Assembly (NCBI RefSeq): GCF_023065955.2
Contig: NW_026622874.1
Location: 7,422,001 to 7,486,000 of the forward strand
Direction of reading: 5' to 3'
DNA length: 64,000 nt
From: Ursus arctos
Taxonomy: Eukaryota; Chordata; Mammalia; Carnivora; Ursidae
Shown here in pieces: positions 1 to 11,884 of this stretch; position 1 is the stretch's first letter, and each line of letters starts with the position of its first letter. Under the pieces are notes generated by a model. That model worked only from the letters and a program-made list of their open reading frames with translations, made no database searches and had not been told where the DNA came from. Both the position numbers and the translations under genes were made by a program.

Positions 1-539
1 AAGTATAAAAACTGAACAGTGATTTTTCAGACTCCCTCCGGGTTACGCTGTGAAGCATTACTGACGTATCCGCCACCTGTGGCTGCAGCTCTCAGTTCAC
101 ATTCCTGCTGATTCCTGCAGATACTGCTACCAGACCGAATTTGTTTATTATTGTCATGAGCGATGAAAATAATTTCAGTAGTATGTATCCCTAAAATATA
201 TACAGTTTCACTTTATATGATTCAAAAAATTTATATAAATGGTGTCAAATGTTTGCTTTCTTCTACTCCTCAGGTTCGTGGAGCATCATGTGTGTGGATA
301 CGTGTAGCTTTTAATCCATATGCTTCAGACAACCTGGATACTGGATAATATTTTGTTGGTTTATATGTGTTATAATCTGCGGCTTGTCTTTCAAACTTTT
401 GATGCTGTCTGAGAAACACATAGTCTTGCCTGTTCTACACAAAAATACACCTACCTTTTCCTGAAATTTTGTATATTAGGAGTCCACCATCAATTCAATA
501 TCATGAATATATTCTACTATATTTCCTTTTAAAAGTTCT

Positions 540-1460
540 CAAGTGTCATTTTTTTCAATTAGATGCTTTAATCTACCTGAGACTTATTTTCGTGTATAAT
601 GTGAGGCAATAAGCTCTTTTTTAAAAATACGGATAATTAGTTGATCCAACACAATCTACTAAAATGTTTATTCTTTTGACCTATTGTGCTACTTTTGTCA
701 TTTATCTTGTCTAAATCACCTCTGTTTTGCATGTTTTTTTCTTTAACCTCAAATACTCCTTCTGAGATCATTTTCCTTCTACCTGAAGTGTATACTTCCG
801 AAGTTCCTTCAGTTATGGTCTGTTCTGGTGGACTCTCTCAAATCCTTGTCTGAAAATCCAAGGGGTCTCTCTTTTACCAGCATTTTAAAATGGAAGGCTG
901 GCTACCACTTCTGAATTAAGAGTTACTTTTTTTCTCAGCCTATTATACATTAGATTGTTTTCCGGCTTCCATTTTTGTTGTTGAAAAGTGTTTTGTCCAT
1001 CTAGTTATGATTCCTTAGTAGGTAATCTGTCCTCTTTCTCTGCCTTTCAAATGCATTCTTGTTTTTGGTGCTCGGTAGTTTCGTGATGGTAAATGTAGGT
1101 GAGTGCTTCACTTTATTTGTCTTGCTTGAGATGTGTTTCACCTTCTATACTGAGAATACATGTACTTTACCAGTTCTGGAAAATTCTCGCCCATTTACTT
1201 TTTGTATATAGCCTTTTCCTTATGATTTTTCTAGAACTCCAAACAAATGTATGTGAGAATTTCTCTGTCTCAATCTTCCCTGTCATAGTGCCATCTTTTT
1301 TACATCCTGGTTTGCTCATTCCCTTTTCAGCATTAGATAAAACTAAGTCAGTATTAGCCCATCCACTCAGTTTTCCATTCAGTGACTGTATGTATTATTT
1401 TAGAAGTTATGTTTGGTTATTTTTTGTATTGTTGAATACATTTTGTTAGTCTCTCAAAGT
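540..1460 (-). repeat. Old L1 fragments, antisense to window
   Basis: Degraded LINE-1 in minus orientation. The part around 540-730 resembles ORF2 read backwards. The part from about 880 resembles the usual reverse complement of an L1M 5' region ('ttgttgttgaaaag...', 'agttttggaaaattctcgccc'). Many indels; boundaries approximate. Confidence 0.6.
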
Positions 1461-1514
1461 GCTCTTGTATTTATGTATTTATGTAATGTTTAACCTTACA
1501 TATTAAATAAATGG

Positions 1515-2640
1515 TCTGAATGTTCCACCTGAAAGCCAGAGACCATCAGATGATAACGAAGTGAAGACCAAATACAGTCTGTCAACAGGAAAGGCACTTC
1601 ATATGCAAAAACATAGATAGGTCAGAAGTGAAAGGATGGAAAGCAGTACTGCAGAAGTTGATAAAAATGCAGAAGTGGCTATGTTAATATCAGGCAAAGT
1701 AGATCTTAGAGAAAGGTAATTACCAGAGATAAAGAAATAATTAACCAAGGATTCAATGCACCAAGAAGAGATAGCAAGTCTGAATGTCCACACCTAATAA
1801 CAGCTTCAACATACACAAAGGGAAAACTCACAGAACTGAAACCATACAGAGACAAATCACAATTGCAATTGGAGATTTTAATATTCCTTTTTCATTATCT
1901 GATAGAATATGGAGCAAGGAAATCAGAAAAGATATAGAACATTTGAGAAATACTATCATCTAGACTAAGTTGATATTTATAGAACATTTCATCCAACAAA
2001 GGAAGAATACTTCTTGTTTTCAAGTGCACAAGAACATTCCCCTAGATAGAGAACTTCTGGCTATCAAACAAGTCTCAATAAACGTAAAGCACTAAAATCA
2101 TGCAAAGTGTATTTTATAACAGGAAAAATTAAACTAGAAATTAAAAACAAAACAAAAAGACATCTAGAAAGTCCTTACATATTTGGAAATAAACTCCACA
2201 TTCCTAAACAACCACAGGACAAAGAATAAACCCACAAAGGAAATTAGAAAACTCATTATTTAAAAAATTTAATAATCTCAATATATGCAGGAAAAAACCC
2301 CACTATCCGTGATCAAGAAAATCTCTTAGCAAACTAGACATAGTAAGAAACTTCATCAACCTGATAAAGGACGTCTATGAAAGAAACCTATGGCTAAAAT
2401 GACACAGAAATGGTGGAAAATGAATGCTTTCTCCTTCAGATTGGGGGGAAAAATGGTATGTCTGCTCTCAAAACATCTATGAACTTTGTATTGGAGGTCC
2501 TACCCAGTACAAAAAGACAAAGATAAGAAATAAAATGCACACTGATTGGAAATACAGTACTCATGTCTTTATCAGTATAAAATATCAATTGTATTTCTAT
2601 GTATCAGCAATAAACAACAGAAAGTTAAGATTTTAAAATT
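1515..2640 (+). repeat. Old L1 ORF2 remnant (endonuclease to RT)
   Basis: Plus-strand LINE-1 ORF2 remains. The region 1830-2060 still reads like the end of the endonuclease (YRTFHPTK.EYFLFSS with frameshifts). The region 2300-2440 reads like the reverse transcriptase 'NFINLIKDVYE' stretch. Multiple stops and frameshifts; non-functional. Confidence 0.7.
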
Positions 2641-2946
2641 TAAGAATAGCATTAAAAATTTAAATCCTTAATTCCCAATGGAATTCTTAATTCCCACTTC
2701 AGTAAACTGAACCCTGGTCAAGATTCCCTGTTGCATTTATTACCTAGCCCTCACAGGCCCCACTCCGATGGAAGGGGAGCATGAAGATGCCTTAGGTTTC
2801 TGGGTATCAGTATCAGTCAGACCCTGTGTCCAACAGTTCTAAACATCGAGCGGTCCTCTCTCCCTAGTGTACGTCACTCAAGTAAATGGCTGCAGTCCCC
2901 TTTGAAGAAGGACCAGTGTAATTATTTTTAGAAATATTTCCCATGA

Positions 2947-3142
2947 GGGGCGCCTGGGTGGCGCAGTCGTAAAGCCTTTGGCTCAGGGCGTGATCCCAGC
3001 GTTCTGGGATCGAGCCCCACATCAGGCTTCTCTGCTAGGAGCCTGCTTCTTCCTCTCCTACTCCCCGTGCTTGTGTTCCCTCTCTCACTGGCTGTCTCTC
3101 TCTGTCAAATAAATAAATAAAATCTTGAAAAAAAAAAAAGAA
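2947..3142 (+). mobile_element. Can-SINE (SINEC), full length, with target-site duplication
   Basis: Starts with the tRNA-like head (ggggcgcctgggtggcgcag) and ends in the AAATAAATAAATAAAATC motif and a poly-A tail. It is flanked by 17-bp target-site duplications at 2930-2946 and 3143-3159 that differ at one base. Antisense to DNAH14. Confidence 0.95.
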
Positions 3143-3357
3143 AGAAATACTTCCCATGATATTGCAGAAGGTCCCAATCTCCTCCTTAGTCAATGAGTTC
3201 TGGGCCTGAAAATTGCTTGGGTTTGGAAACAGGCAGGAGATCATGACTTACTACTGAGGCAGCTACTCTTAACCTTCTGGACTTCTTCTCATGATACACG
3301 TTGATGGTACCTAGTTGGTTGCCCATACATCCTGCCCGTAGGGATGGTACCTTCTAT

Positions 3358-3548
3358 TAATAACTTAATATATTACTATCTTAATATATTATATCTTATC
3401 TTAAATACATATCTTACTATCTAATATCTAATATAATCTAATATCTAATCTGATATCTAATATTTAATACTATTTAATAGATACTAATATCTTACTATCT
3501 ACTAATAACTTATCTTAATATCTTATTCTACTAATAACTTATCTTAAT
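3358..3548. repeat. AT-rich cryptic repeat (TAATATCT-like)
   Basis: About 190 bp made of imperfect repeats of taatatctaatat/ttaatatct, with no clear fixed period. Low-complexity intronic DNA. Confidence 0.85.
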
Positions 3549-4199
3549 AACTCTGAGAATCATCTCTGCCTCCCCCACCCTTGCTTGGCTGAATTCCGGT
3601 TTCTGGCAGGAAGGGCAACATCAGCCCTTCTAGTGAGACTAGTTCAGTAACGGTTGCCTCTACTGTCAGCTCTGGTCTCCAGAGCCACCAGCACTGAACT
3701 TATTAGCAACAAATGCTTTGGAGTATTGAGTCTGGGGGTTTCAGTATTTGGGGTGATGTTTGCTCAGATGCCTCCACCCTGAGTGTCAGGGTTGGTCATT
3801 AACATTTTCTAAAGTGTGGCCATTCTGTTGACCAAGTCCTGGTCTTGAGCTTTCATTTCCCTTCAGGTGCAGGATGTAAGAATTTCCGTGTGTGCTACCT
3901 GGGAGGCCTCCCAAGAGGGACTGCTCAAGTATCTCTAATTACTGGTTTGCTTATTTAACACTTAGTTCTTCTGTCTTTGTTTATATATTCCCCCAATGTA
4001 TGTGTGTATGTATCATAATCCAGAATATATATCTCTAATATGTTCTTAATAGCTCTTAATCTTTGTATTGCTTAAGACAATTTTCATGCTAAAATAAAAT
4101 TTGGGCTAATATTTAAGTTGACAGCTTGGCTTTCTTTTCATGTATATTTACATTATGCATCTTATTTCTACCCCTTATTCCAACCATTCCATGTCCATC

Positions 4200-4800
4200 T
4201 TCGTAAATAATAGATTGAGATGTAATTCACATAATAAAGAATTCCCCCTTTAAAAATGCACAATTCAGTGGTTTTTAGTATAATCGGAGTTGTGCAGACA
4301 TTACCACTATAATTTTAGGATGTGTTCATCGCTCCAAAAAGAAACTCTACACCCATTGGCAGAACTGCCTGTTTCCTCCTTCCCCCAACCCCCGGCAAGC
4401 ACAGCCTCCTTAGGATTCGCTTATTCTGCACATTTCCTACAAACGGAGCCCTGCAGGATGTGGTGTTGGCGACTGCCTTCTTTCACTGAGCAGAATGTCC
4501 TCAAGTTCATCCCTGCTGTGCATGTATCAATGTTTCCTTTCTTTTTATGGCCCAATAATATACATCGTGTGGATAAACCACACTTTCTTATCCATTTAAC
4601 AGACATTTGGGTTGTTTCCACTTTTTGGTTATTATGAATAATGGTGTTATAAACCTTTGTGTCCAACTTTTTGCATGGACACATTTCCATTTCTTTTGGG
4701 TTTATTTTTTTTAGGAGTGGAATTGCTGGGTCAAATGGTAACTATGTTTCACATTAGAGGAACTGCCAAACTGTTTAACCAAAGTGGCTACTCCATTTGT
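4200..4800 (-). repeat. Old L1 3' region, antisense
   Basis: Reverse complement of an L1M 3' end, recognised by 'cattcatggttgtttcca', 'ttattatgaataatggtg' and 'gtggaattgctgggtcaaatgg'-type wording. Boundaries approximate. Confidence 0.7.
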
Positions 4801-4872
4801 ATCCTTTTGGTTTAATGACGATACTTGTAGAAAAAAAATTAGTATTTGTTTGCTTTAAAATCGAATCAGTTT

Positions 4873-5122
4873 CAAAAAAGAGAGAGGGAAGCAAACCATG
4901 AAAGACTCTTGACTATAGAGAACAAACTGAGGGCAGATGGAGGGAGGTGGGTGGGGGGATGGGCTAGATCAGTGATGGGGATTAAGGAGGGCACCTGTTG
5001 TGATGAGCACTGGGGGTGATAAGTGATGAAGCACTGAATTCTACACCTGAAACCAGTATTACACTATGCTAACTAGCTTGAATTTAAATAAAAACTTGAA
5101 ATAAAAAAAAGAAACTACAAAA
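4873..5122 (+). mobile_element. 5'-truncated L1 3' end
   Basis: A 250-bp tail of a carnivore L1: aagactcttgactatagag, gatgggctagatcagtgatgg, 'ctgaaaccagtattacacta', ending 'aataaaaacttgaaataaaaaaaa'. A possible short duplication (aatcagttt) flanks it. Confidence 0.85.
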
Positions 5123-5305
5123 AAAAAATGAAATCAGTTTCTATCTTTTAAACGAGGGAGTTTAACTCCTTTATATTATCGTAATTATTGTTAAAGTTGG
5201 ATCAATTTTTTTGTTATTCAATATTTCTTTCTTTTTGGCTTCCTTTTCTATCTTTTATTGTAAAGAACATTACTTCGCATACTTAAAGCTATGGATTCTA
5301 TTATT

Positions 5306-5508
5306 TTTTTGAAGATTTATTTATTTACTTTTGGGGAGAGAGAGAAAGAGAGAAAAAAACGAATGTGACTGGGGGGGGGAGAGAATCTCATGTAGACTCC
5401 CTGCTGAGCGCAGAGGCCCAATCGGGGCTCAATCCCCTGACCCTGAGACCGTGATCTGAGCTGACACCAAAAGTCGGATGCCCAACCGACTGAACCCTCA
5501 GGCAACCC
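5306..5508 (-). mobile_element. Older Can-SINE, antisense
   Basis: Minus-strand SINE with a diverged body (tactccctgctgag..., 'ctcaatcccctgaccctgag'). Imperfect flanking duplications (ctatggattctattatt and ctgtggattttattatt) support it. Sense to DNAH14. Confidence 0.85.
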
Positions 5509-5599
5509 TCTGTGGATTTTATTATTACTCTGAGGCTTACCCTTAGCACATTAAGATTATACTTTATGTTTATTTTTCTCCATCACTTTTTAGACTTCG

Positions 5600-7070
5600 C
5601 TTCTGTTTTTTTCCTCAAACAATGCAGGTAATCGTCTTCTCTCAGTTTTCTTTGAACTGCCACCTCCTCCCTTCCCTTCCTATGCACTTTATGTTGAAAT
5701 TGTCTGAAATTTTGTTCTGGATTTTTATGTTCATACTTTTGAGAAGTGTTCTCTGCTTACTTTGGCTGCATTAAGTTTTACTGAATTATTTAATCACATC
5801 TAACTTCCATATCTCAGATAATTCTCCTTGATCCATTTCTTGCAGTACTGGATTACTCCAAAAGTCTCGTATGTTAAACTTTTTCAGGCTTTGCATATCT
5901 GAGAATATGTTTAATTAGCCAAATATAAAATGCTTTGAAGATAATACATCATTTTTTCCCTTAATCAGTATTGCTGTTGAGAAATCTTGTGTTAAACTGT
6001 TCTTATAATCGTGTCGGCTTTTTCTTCCGGAATTTCTTAGAATCTCCCTTTCATCTGAGATAGTCTCAAATCACAACAAACCGTTTCTTTGCTGAGAACC
6101 CCCATTCCTGAGGCTCAGGTGCCCAGAGCCTGCCTTAGACTGCGGCTAGAGCAGGAGAACCTAGAAATCACCCCTGCTCCCACTGTGAGCCTTCCACCAA
6201 GGAACAACAGCAGCAGTCTATTGCCAGGGGACGTGGGGGAGCACAGAGACTTTGGAGTCTGGTGCACCGAAGGTACCTATAAGCAACAATAAAAGCTGAA
6301 TCCTGGTCCATACAGACTCCATCCTCCCCACCATTAACTCAACAATCTGGCAGAAGAAAAGGTGTAACCATTTTCAGGTATAAACTCAATATACCTGTCT
6401 CTATTCCTCCTTTCCCCACAATATCTGACGTTCAATAAAACATGAGACATAAAAATATGAAAAAGAGTCCTGTTGCCAAGATACGAAGCAGTCAATAGAA
6501 CAGATCCAGACATGGCCCAGGTGTCGGGGATTTAAAACAACTACAGTCAAACTGTTAAAACATCTGACGTAAAATGAACAGAGAATTTCAGCAGACCACC
6601 GAGCACTATAAAAAGAGAGTCAAATGGAAATGCTAGAAATAGAAATCACACTAACAGAGATGAGAATTCTTCCAATGGGCTTATCCAGTGGACTGAATGC
6701 AGCAAAGAATTAGTGACTTGGATTATAAATCAACAAAAGTTATTCTGAAATACGAAGACAAAAAGAACAGAAAACCCCACAAACCAAAAGAACAGAGCAT
6801 CCAAGAACTGGCAGGGGCAGGGGGTGTACGTAATATATCAGTATAATACTTCTAGGTGTGGGTTTTTACTTTCCTGACCTATTTAATATTCCAGGATCCT
6901 ATTCAATCTTAGGTCTTACATTTTCTCAAATTCTAGAACACCTTAGTAATTACTTCTTGAAATATTTCCTCCCTTCTATTTATTTAAAAAAATTTCTTTC
7001 TGGAGGTTCTGTATATGGATGCTAAACTTTCAACTTGTATTCATCTTTCAACTAAATACACACCCTCACA
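5600..7070. repeat. Cluster of old L1 5'-region fragments in both orientations
   Basis: Approximately 5600-6060 is minus-oriented, 6065-6830 plus-oriented (L1 5'UTR/ORF1-like, with 'atgctagaaatagaaa' and 'cccaccaaac' type segments) and 6840-7070 minus-oriented ('tttctggaggttctgtatatgg'). Heavily degraded; class call only. Confidence 0.5.
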
Positions 7071-7129
7071 CACAGCTAAACATACACATATGTGTATACT
7101 ATGTAAATGACTATACTTCTAGTTAGTTC

Positions 7130-8274
7130 TACTGAAGTCTGCACAGACACAGACGCGGTGTTTCCTCTCCTTAGCGCCTCCTGCTGTGTGATCCGGGACA
7201 GCACCTGGACTGAGCTGTCATACAGCTAACCACGTCAGCATCCAACCCATTTATGATGTTCCCTCTCGTAACTCCTTCTTGCTTTGTTTCTAGTACTCCC
7301 ATTTTCCTGGCTTCTGCTTCTGACGAATTTAGACTTGTGCATCTGGAGAGCAAGTGGCCACTCTTCAAGGCAGGAAAGTTGTGTGCTAACAACTTGTATC
7401 CACACTGACACTGTCTCTTTCTCTTAAACACTTCGACTTCAAGATGTGAAGGGCCCTGGCCCTGGGAAGAAATAAGCTTGTAGCTGTTCCCGAACCTAGT
7501 CAGGCTTCACCGCCAACACGCGATGGTGTTGCTGCCTCTAGCTGGGCTGCGGTGCTGACCGGCAAAGGGAAGGTCGACGGTCCGCTCAGAGCTGTCAGAA
7601 GGGGAGAGGCCCAAGCTAAATATTCTCCCAGTCATGGTATCCAGGTCTCTTCCCCTCAGGAATGCTGCTTCCCCAACTAGGACCTTAACCATCTTGTCGC
7701 CCCAGGGATTTCTCACAATGGCTGTTGGTTTGATGGATCTCAAACTGGGTTTTGGAGGCAGAGTTGGGAGCCTGTACCAATTCCCCGTCTCACTGGGAGC
7801 CAGACAGAACCAGTGTCTGAAGGTGCGTGTCCTGAGTCCGGAGACCACACCTTTACCCATAATGCTACACTATTTTCTGAATCTTTTGCTCTCACCTCAC
7901 ACTACTTTGCACGTTTACACCTTTGCATGATTATAATTTACACCTAAGATTCTGGACACATTTTCCCCACTCTTTCCAAGAATCTTTAAAACATACCAAA
8001 AGCATTCTTCCCTAATAGAGACCCTCTTAGGATTCCTTCTACTCATTTTTCTTGTGACCCTTCAACATATGATATTACTTTACTTTGTTCATGTGCTCCT
8101 TTATAAATGGTTTTTAGTTTGTTCCATGTGCATGTCTGCTGTTGGTTCAAACAGACTAGAAATTCCTGGTCTTTCTTTCTTTGTTTTCTTTGATAAAACT
8201 CAATAAGAGGTGATGAATAATTGGCATTGATGAGGTGAGATACAAGACCACTAATATAAGGGGGGGAAACTCAC
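7130..8274. other. Intron sequence, mostly unclassified; 7.13-7.93 kb unassigned
   Basis: No repeat or exon recognised in 7130-7930. It has open frames on both strands (117 codons minus, 98 plus) but no known protein motif, no splice logic and no conserved start, so I do not call a gene. From 7930 to 8274 the DNA is AT-rich and nothing is seen. Confidence 0.5.
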
Positions 8275-8527
8275 ATTTTCCAAAGCCTCCATTTTTACCC
8301 ATGAAGTCAAAGAAAGCATCAAGAATTCTGCACAGAGTTATAACAATCATTACGTCCTGGACAGGAAACGGCTGACATTTCTGATGCTTCTTTATAAACT
8401 GTAGTCCGTCTGCAACACTATTTTTAATCATGAATTCAAGACAACTCACTCCTGTTTGACTCATAATTTTAGAAGTTTTCGAAAGCCATGACTTCATATA
8501 AGGCTCCCATCCCAGATCAACAGGATC
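8275..8527 (-). CDS. DNAH14: DNAH14 exon: AAA2-AAA3 connection
   Basis: 253 nt, phase 0 in and 1 out, 84 complete codons. It begins DPVDLGWEPYMKSWLSK and continues through CLEFMIKNSVADGLQFIKK, ending with VMIVITLCRILDAFFDFM and GKNGGFGK. The DP..LGW.P...SW motif directly follows VYM in dyneins. This is the last exon visible; no AAA3 sequence was found between here and base 1, so the next exon lies to the left of the window. Acceptor ggtag, donor gtgagt. Confidence 0.93.
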
Positions 8528-8689
8528 CTACCAACATAAAGCACAAGATGTTACATAAATGAAGAAAAATACCGTGTCCGTCTTCTTTCTTATCATCTCT
8601 TTACTTCACCACTGCCCCTGGCAGAATATGGTTCAGAATCACCATTCATCAAAGTGCAACTGATCAAAACAGCTTAAAAAATGACCGGT

Positions 8690-8903
8690 CTCAACCGCAA
8701 GAGGCTCTTAATCATAGGAAGCAAACTGAGGGTTGCTGGAGGAGGGCTGGGTGGATGGGGCAACTGGGGGATGGGCATTAAGGAGGGAACGTGATGTGAT
8801 GAGCAATGGGGGTTGTATGCAACTGATGAATCACTGACCTCTACCTCTGAAACTAATATGTTATATGTTAATTGACTGGATTTAAATTAAAAAAAAAAAA
8901 AAG
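8690..8903 (+). mobile_element. 5'-truncated L1 3' end
   Basis: Carnivore L1 tail (aatcataggaagcaaactgag, 'gatgggcattaaggagggaacg', 'ctgaaactaatatgttatatg') ending in poly-A. Flanked by similar sequence aaaatgaccggtctc and agagtgacctgtctc, a probable target-site duplication. Confidence 0.88.
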
Positions 8904-9466
8904 AGTGACCTGTCTCGGATTTGTGACCGTAACCACGGTCTTACACGACAACAAGCACCCGGGGCATTACGTGCAGGGAGGAGCGCTGAGGTTACGTGTA
9001 CGTGCTGAGGGGAAGGCAGCATCTGCTTTGCTACAGGACACAGGGCGGGTCGCGGCTACTACTTAATTTCCTGGAGAGAAGAAACCTAGTCTTTGTTGTG
9101 TCGTCCACCCCTCTCACCACGGGGCTGTGCTCCGCGGGTCCGAAGGGTCACAGATTCCGTGCGAAAAGGCTTCAGGGCAGCGGTTCCTCTACGGAAAAAT
9201 AACCGAGGCCGCGGCCCCTGCCGTCTAGAAGGCGCCACTCGCTCACAGCACTGAGAACACGCACGTTCCAGCCCCGGAGGACTCGTTTACACACCGTAAT
9301 TACGCTCACATGCGCTTCTGGGTTAGGAGGCTTCAGGGGACACAAAACTGACCTACCGCGATCACCCTGCCGAGTCCAGGGGCAACGATAAACCATTCAT
9401 CAAAAATGCTGTAGATAATGACTAAACAATACATTTTCTTTATGAAATTTGATTTTGGAAACTTAC

Positions 9467-9675
9467 CATATAGACCATTGCACATCGGCTGACAGTAGCA
9501 GGACTGGCCTGAGAGAGACTGTCCACTTCAAAAATCACTCGTATTTTATTAGTTAAGACTATTCTCTCACTGTTTGCTAGGCATAATGTTCCAGTATCAT
9601 CCAGCATGGAGTTTAGATTTTCTACCCAGAAGGTATCCACTGGACCATCTAAAATAATCCACTGCCAACTGTAGT
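9467..9675 (-). CDS. DNAH14: DNAH14 exon: AAA2 Walker B and ASPATVSRC
   Basis: 209 nt, phase 1 in and 0 out, 69 complete codons. It contains WQWIILDGPVDTFWVENLNS, MLDDTGTLCLANSERIVL, and DSLSQASPATVSRCAMVYM. ILDGPVD is the AAA2 Walker B region and ASPATVSRC is one of the most conserved dynein signatures. The wording TLCLANSERI and CAMVYM is the main reason for choosing DNAH14. Acceptor ctgcag, donor gtaagt. Confidence 0.96.
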
Positions 9676-10952
9676 CTGCAGAGAAAGGTATTTTTGATGT
9701 AACTGAGAATAATGTTTTCTTTTACTACAATCTTGCAAATTGTCTATATGGAGTTAGATATCCTAGAAAACACTAGACTGAATATGTTTTTATGCAGTCT
9801 CTACTATTTATTAAATAAAAATAACTACCCATAGTATATACTTAGTAATTCTTTCAACATTATTTCAACATTAGCCTTTAAATTTTGGAGATCCAGGAGT
9901 TCTCTTTCCATAATGCTATGGTTTGTGAGTCTCCCCTTTCCACCCAGAGCACTGTTTGGATATGCTGCCTCTGGGAAACAGGAAAGGGAAGCAGATGCCC
10001 TTCGAAGAAAGAGTCGAATACATTCCAGAGTAGTTCACACCGTGACCCCATTTACTCCTCTTTCCATAGCTACAGGCAACCACCCTGCCCCACAGTTCTA
10101 GAAAACCCACTGGTCAAGCCAGGGGAGGAACGTGTGGGTCACTGTGGACATAGAAAGTAGTGAGCCACCTGAAAGACATGAGAGCCCAGCAGAAGAGGGA
10201 GGACAGCCAGGAGGCGGATGGTCAGACTGGCTGAAACACGTGACTCGGGGCCTGTCTTCAAACTCTGGAAGGGAACTTGCTGCGCCCAAGGACTGTGCTC
10301 TCCAACCTGCACACCAGAGAGTGCCACACAACAATCGAGGGCTTCTCGAAACGCAGAAGCAACAGCAGAAGCCTCTTTCAGCGTCTGGCTCATATCTGGC
10401 TGGCCAATGTGTGGCTAGAGGGCCACCCTGGAGCCGTGAAAGCACTCTGGGGGGGGGCCACCCTGGAGCCGTGAAAGCACTCTGGGGGGGGGCTCCAGCA
10501 GCACCCTGCCCACTCCTCCGGAGCAGGATCACCCCCCACCCCCACTCTCCATTCCCTGTACACCGCAGAGTGGCACACAGTGGGTGTGCAATCCTTCTTA
10601 GAGGAGTGTGCTTGGGTTGTAGTACTTGGCCTGGGAACAGGCAGATTGTCTCGAGTCCACTTCAGAGACAACACTATTGTAGGTTTCCATACAGTATTAC
10701 TTCTACCTTTAGTATCTACTTGGTTCTCTTGAGATATTAATGTTCATTTATAAACTGAAAGGGTTATACAAGACCTACCACTTCTATAACAGAATTATAG
10801 ATGAATATACCATAGTATATGATTAATACACAAATTCTAAATAAACACGGAAAAAATATAGTAAAAGAACAAAATATCACTCATCAAAAATGTTTTTAAA
10901 AATAGAAATAAAGCTCATAATCAATCACTTTATTGAATCAAATAACACTTAC
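9676..10952. other. Intron; no repeat recognised except a 35-bp tandem duplication
   Basis: GC-rich block from about 9.9 to 10.7 kb with overlapping open frames on both strands up to 202 codons. None shows a protein motif or splice signals that fit the gene. I see no promoter-like feature. The rest is AT-rich. Confidence 0.5.
10421..10490. repeat. Perfect 35-bp tandem duplication
   Basis: Two identical 35-bp units (10421-10455 and 10456-10490), each beginning ggccaccctggagccgtgaa and ending in a run of G. A third unit starts with only the G tract. Likely a small VNTR with G-rich tracts on the plus strand. Confidence 0.97.
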
Positions 10953-11046
10953 TCTGACTTTCTGGAATGTTAACGTCCTTCTCCATCTCCTTCTCAAATA
11001 TATTAATGTCAGTATCTGCCGCATCAGAGAAATCGAGTTTGAAAAC
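10953..11046 (-). CDS. DNAH14: DNAH14 exon: acidic AAA2 insert
   Basis: 94 nt, phase 0 in and 1 out, 31 complete codons. It encodes VFKLDFSDAADTDINIFEKE followed by MEKDVNIPESQ. Nine of 31 residues are Asp or Glu against three Lys. It sits between the LLS..VR motif and the AAA2 Walker B, where other dyneins have only about a dozen residues. The exon call depends on AG/GT sites (atttag, gtaagt), phase agreement with both neighbours and an open frame; it has no classic dynein motif of its own. Confidence 0.85.
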
Positions 11047-11404
11047 CTAAAATATTTACGTAATCAATAATGTTAATTTGACCACACTTTCTAGTTCCAA
11101 TGGATATACCAATATGCTCTCCAGAATAAAAATGGGAAAAGGCAGAAGGTTCTGTCACTGAAAGACCTCCCCGTAACCGGCGCAGTTTGGCTGAGCTGAG
11201 GGGTGAATACAGGCCGTTTTCTTTTAGAGAATTCTTTTGGTTGTTTCCCCCCACACAGTACATGCTCGTATAACATTAAAATAAAAACACAGAGCACAAA
11301 GAAGAAAGCAAATATTCTCTGAATTTCCACCATCTATAAAGAATCACTGTTGATATTTTGGTGCATATTTCCCCCCTCCTTCATAGTACTTTTAAAATTT
11401 TAGG

Positions 11405-11560
11405 CACAGAAGAATTACCTCCAGGATCTGCTAAACCACAGATTCTAACACCTCATCCTTGGAGACTCTGACAGAATCGGTTTGCAGAGTTGTCCAGGAA
11501 TCCCCATTTGTATTATACTCCCCGGGTGATACAAATACAGGTTGTTCTCACACGAATCTC
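11405..11560 (+). repeat. MER5-like DNA transposon remnant (hAT-Charlie)
   Basis: Resembles MER5A: agaattacctccaggatctg, cctcatccttggagactctg, then a part matching 'tttgtattatactccccggg'. Non-autonomous; orientation and edges approximate. Confidence 0.5.
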
Positions 11561-11884
11561 TGAGAAATTCTGATCTATGCATACAGTTAACTCTTAATTA
11601 TCTGGGGGACTTTATTATTTTGCTCCTCAACAGGGTCGAGTCCCATATCATCAGCTGACTAGCACTGGTTTTCTTTGCCCCCAAGAGTAGGGGAAGCTGA
11701 CCAAACACTAGAGCCAGTGGGCTCCAGAGAGAGACCACACACAGGAGTGAGGCCCATGTTTCAGCCAGGGCCTCACAACCCAACAGACGGTAACCAGCCA
11801 CTTCTCATTCTCAAGGCTCATCAGGGAGAGGACCAAGCACAGGGCTGTTTCCAATGATTATTTCTATAAGTCTGCACTTACCAG

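Noticed and set aside
2947..3142. tRNA-like head sequences at this and other SINEs as possible tRNA genes
   Set aside because: They are 5' heads of Can-SINEs followed by SINE body and A-tail, with target-site duplications.
7507..7860. Possible processed pseudogene on the minus strand
   Set aside because: No recognisable protein, no poly-A tail and no target-site duplication could be found, so left unclassified.
10132..10740. 202-codon plus-strand open frame
   Set aside because: It spans the 35-bp tandem duplication and G runs, overlaps other frames on both strands, and has no recognisable motif.
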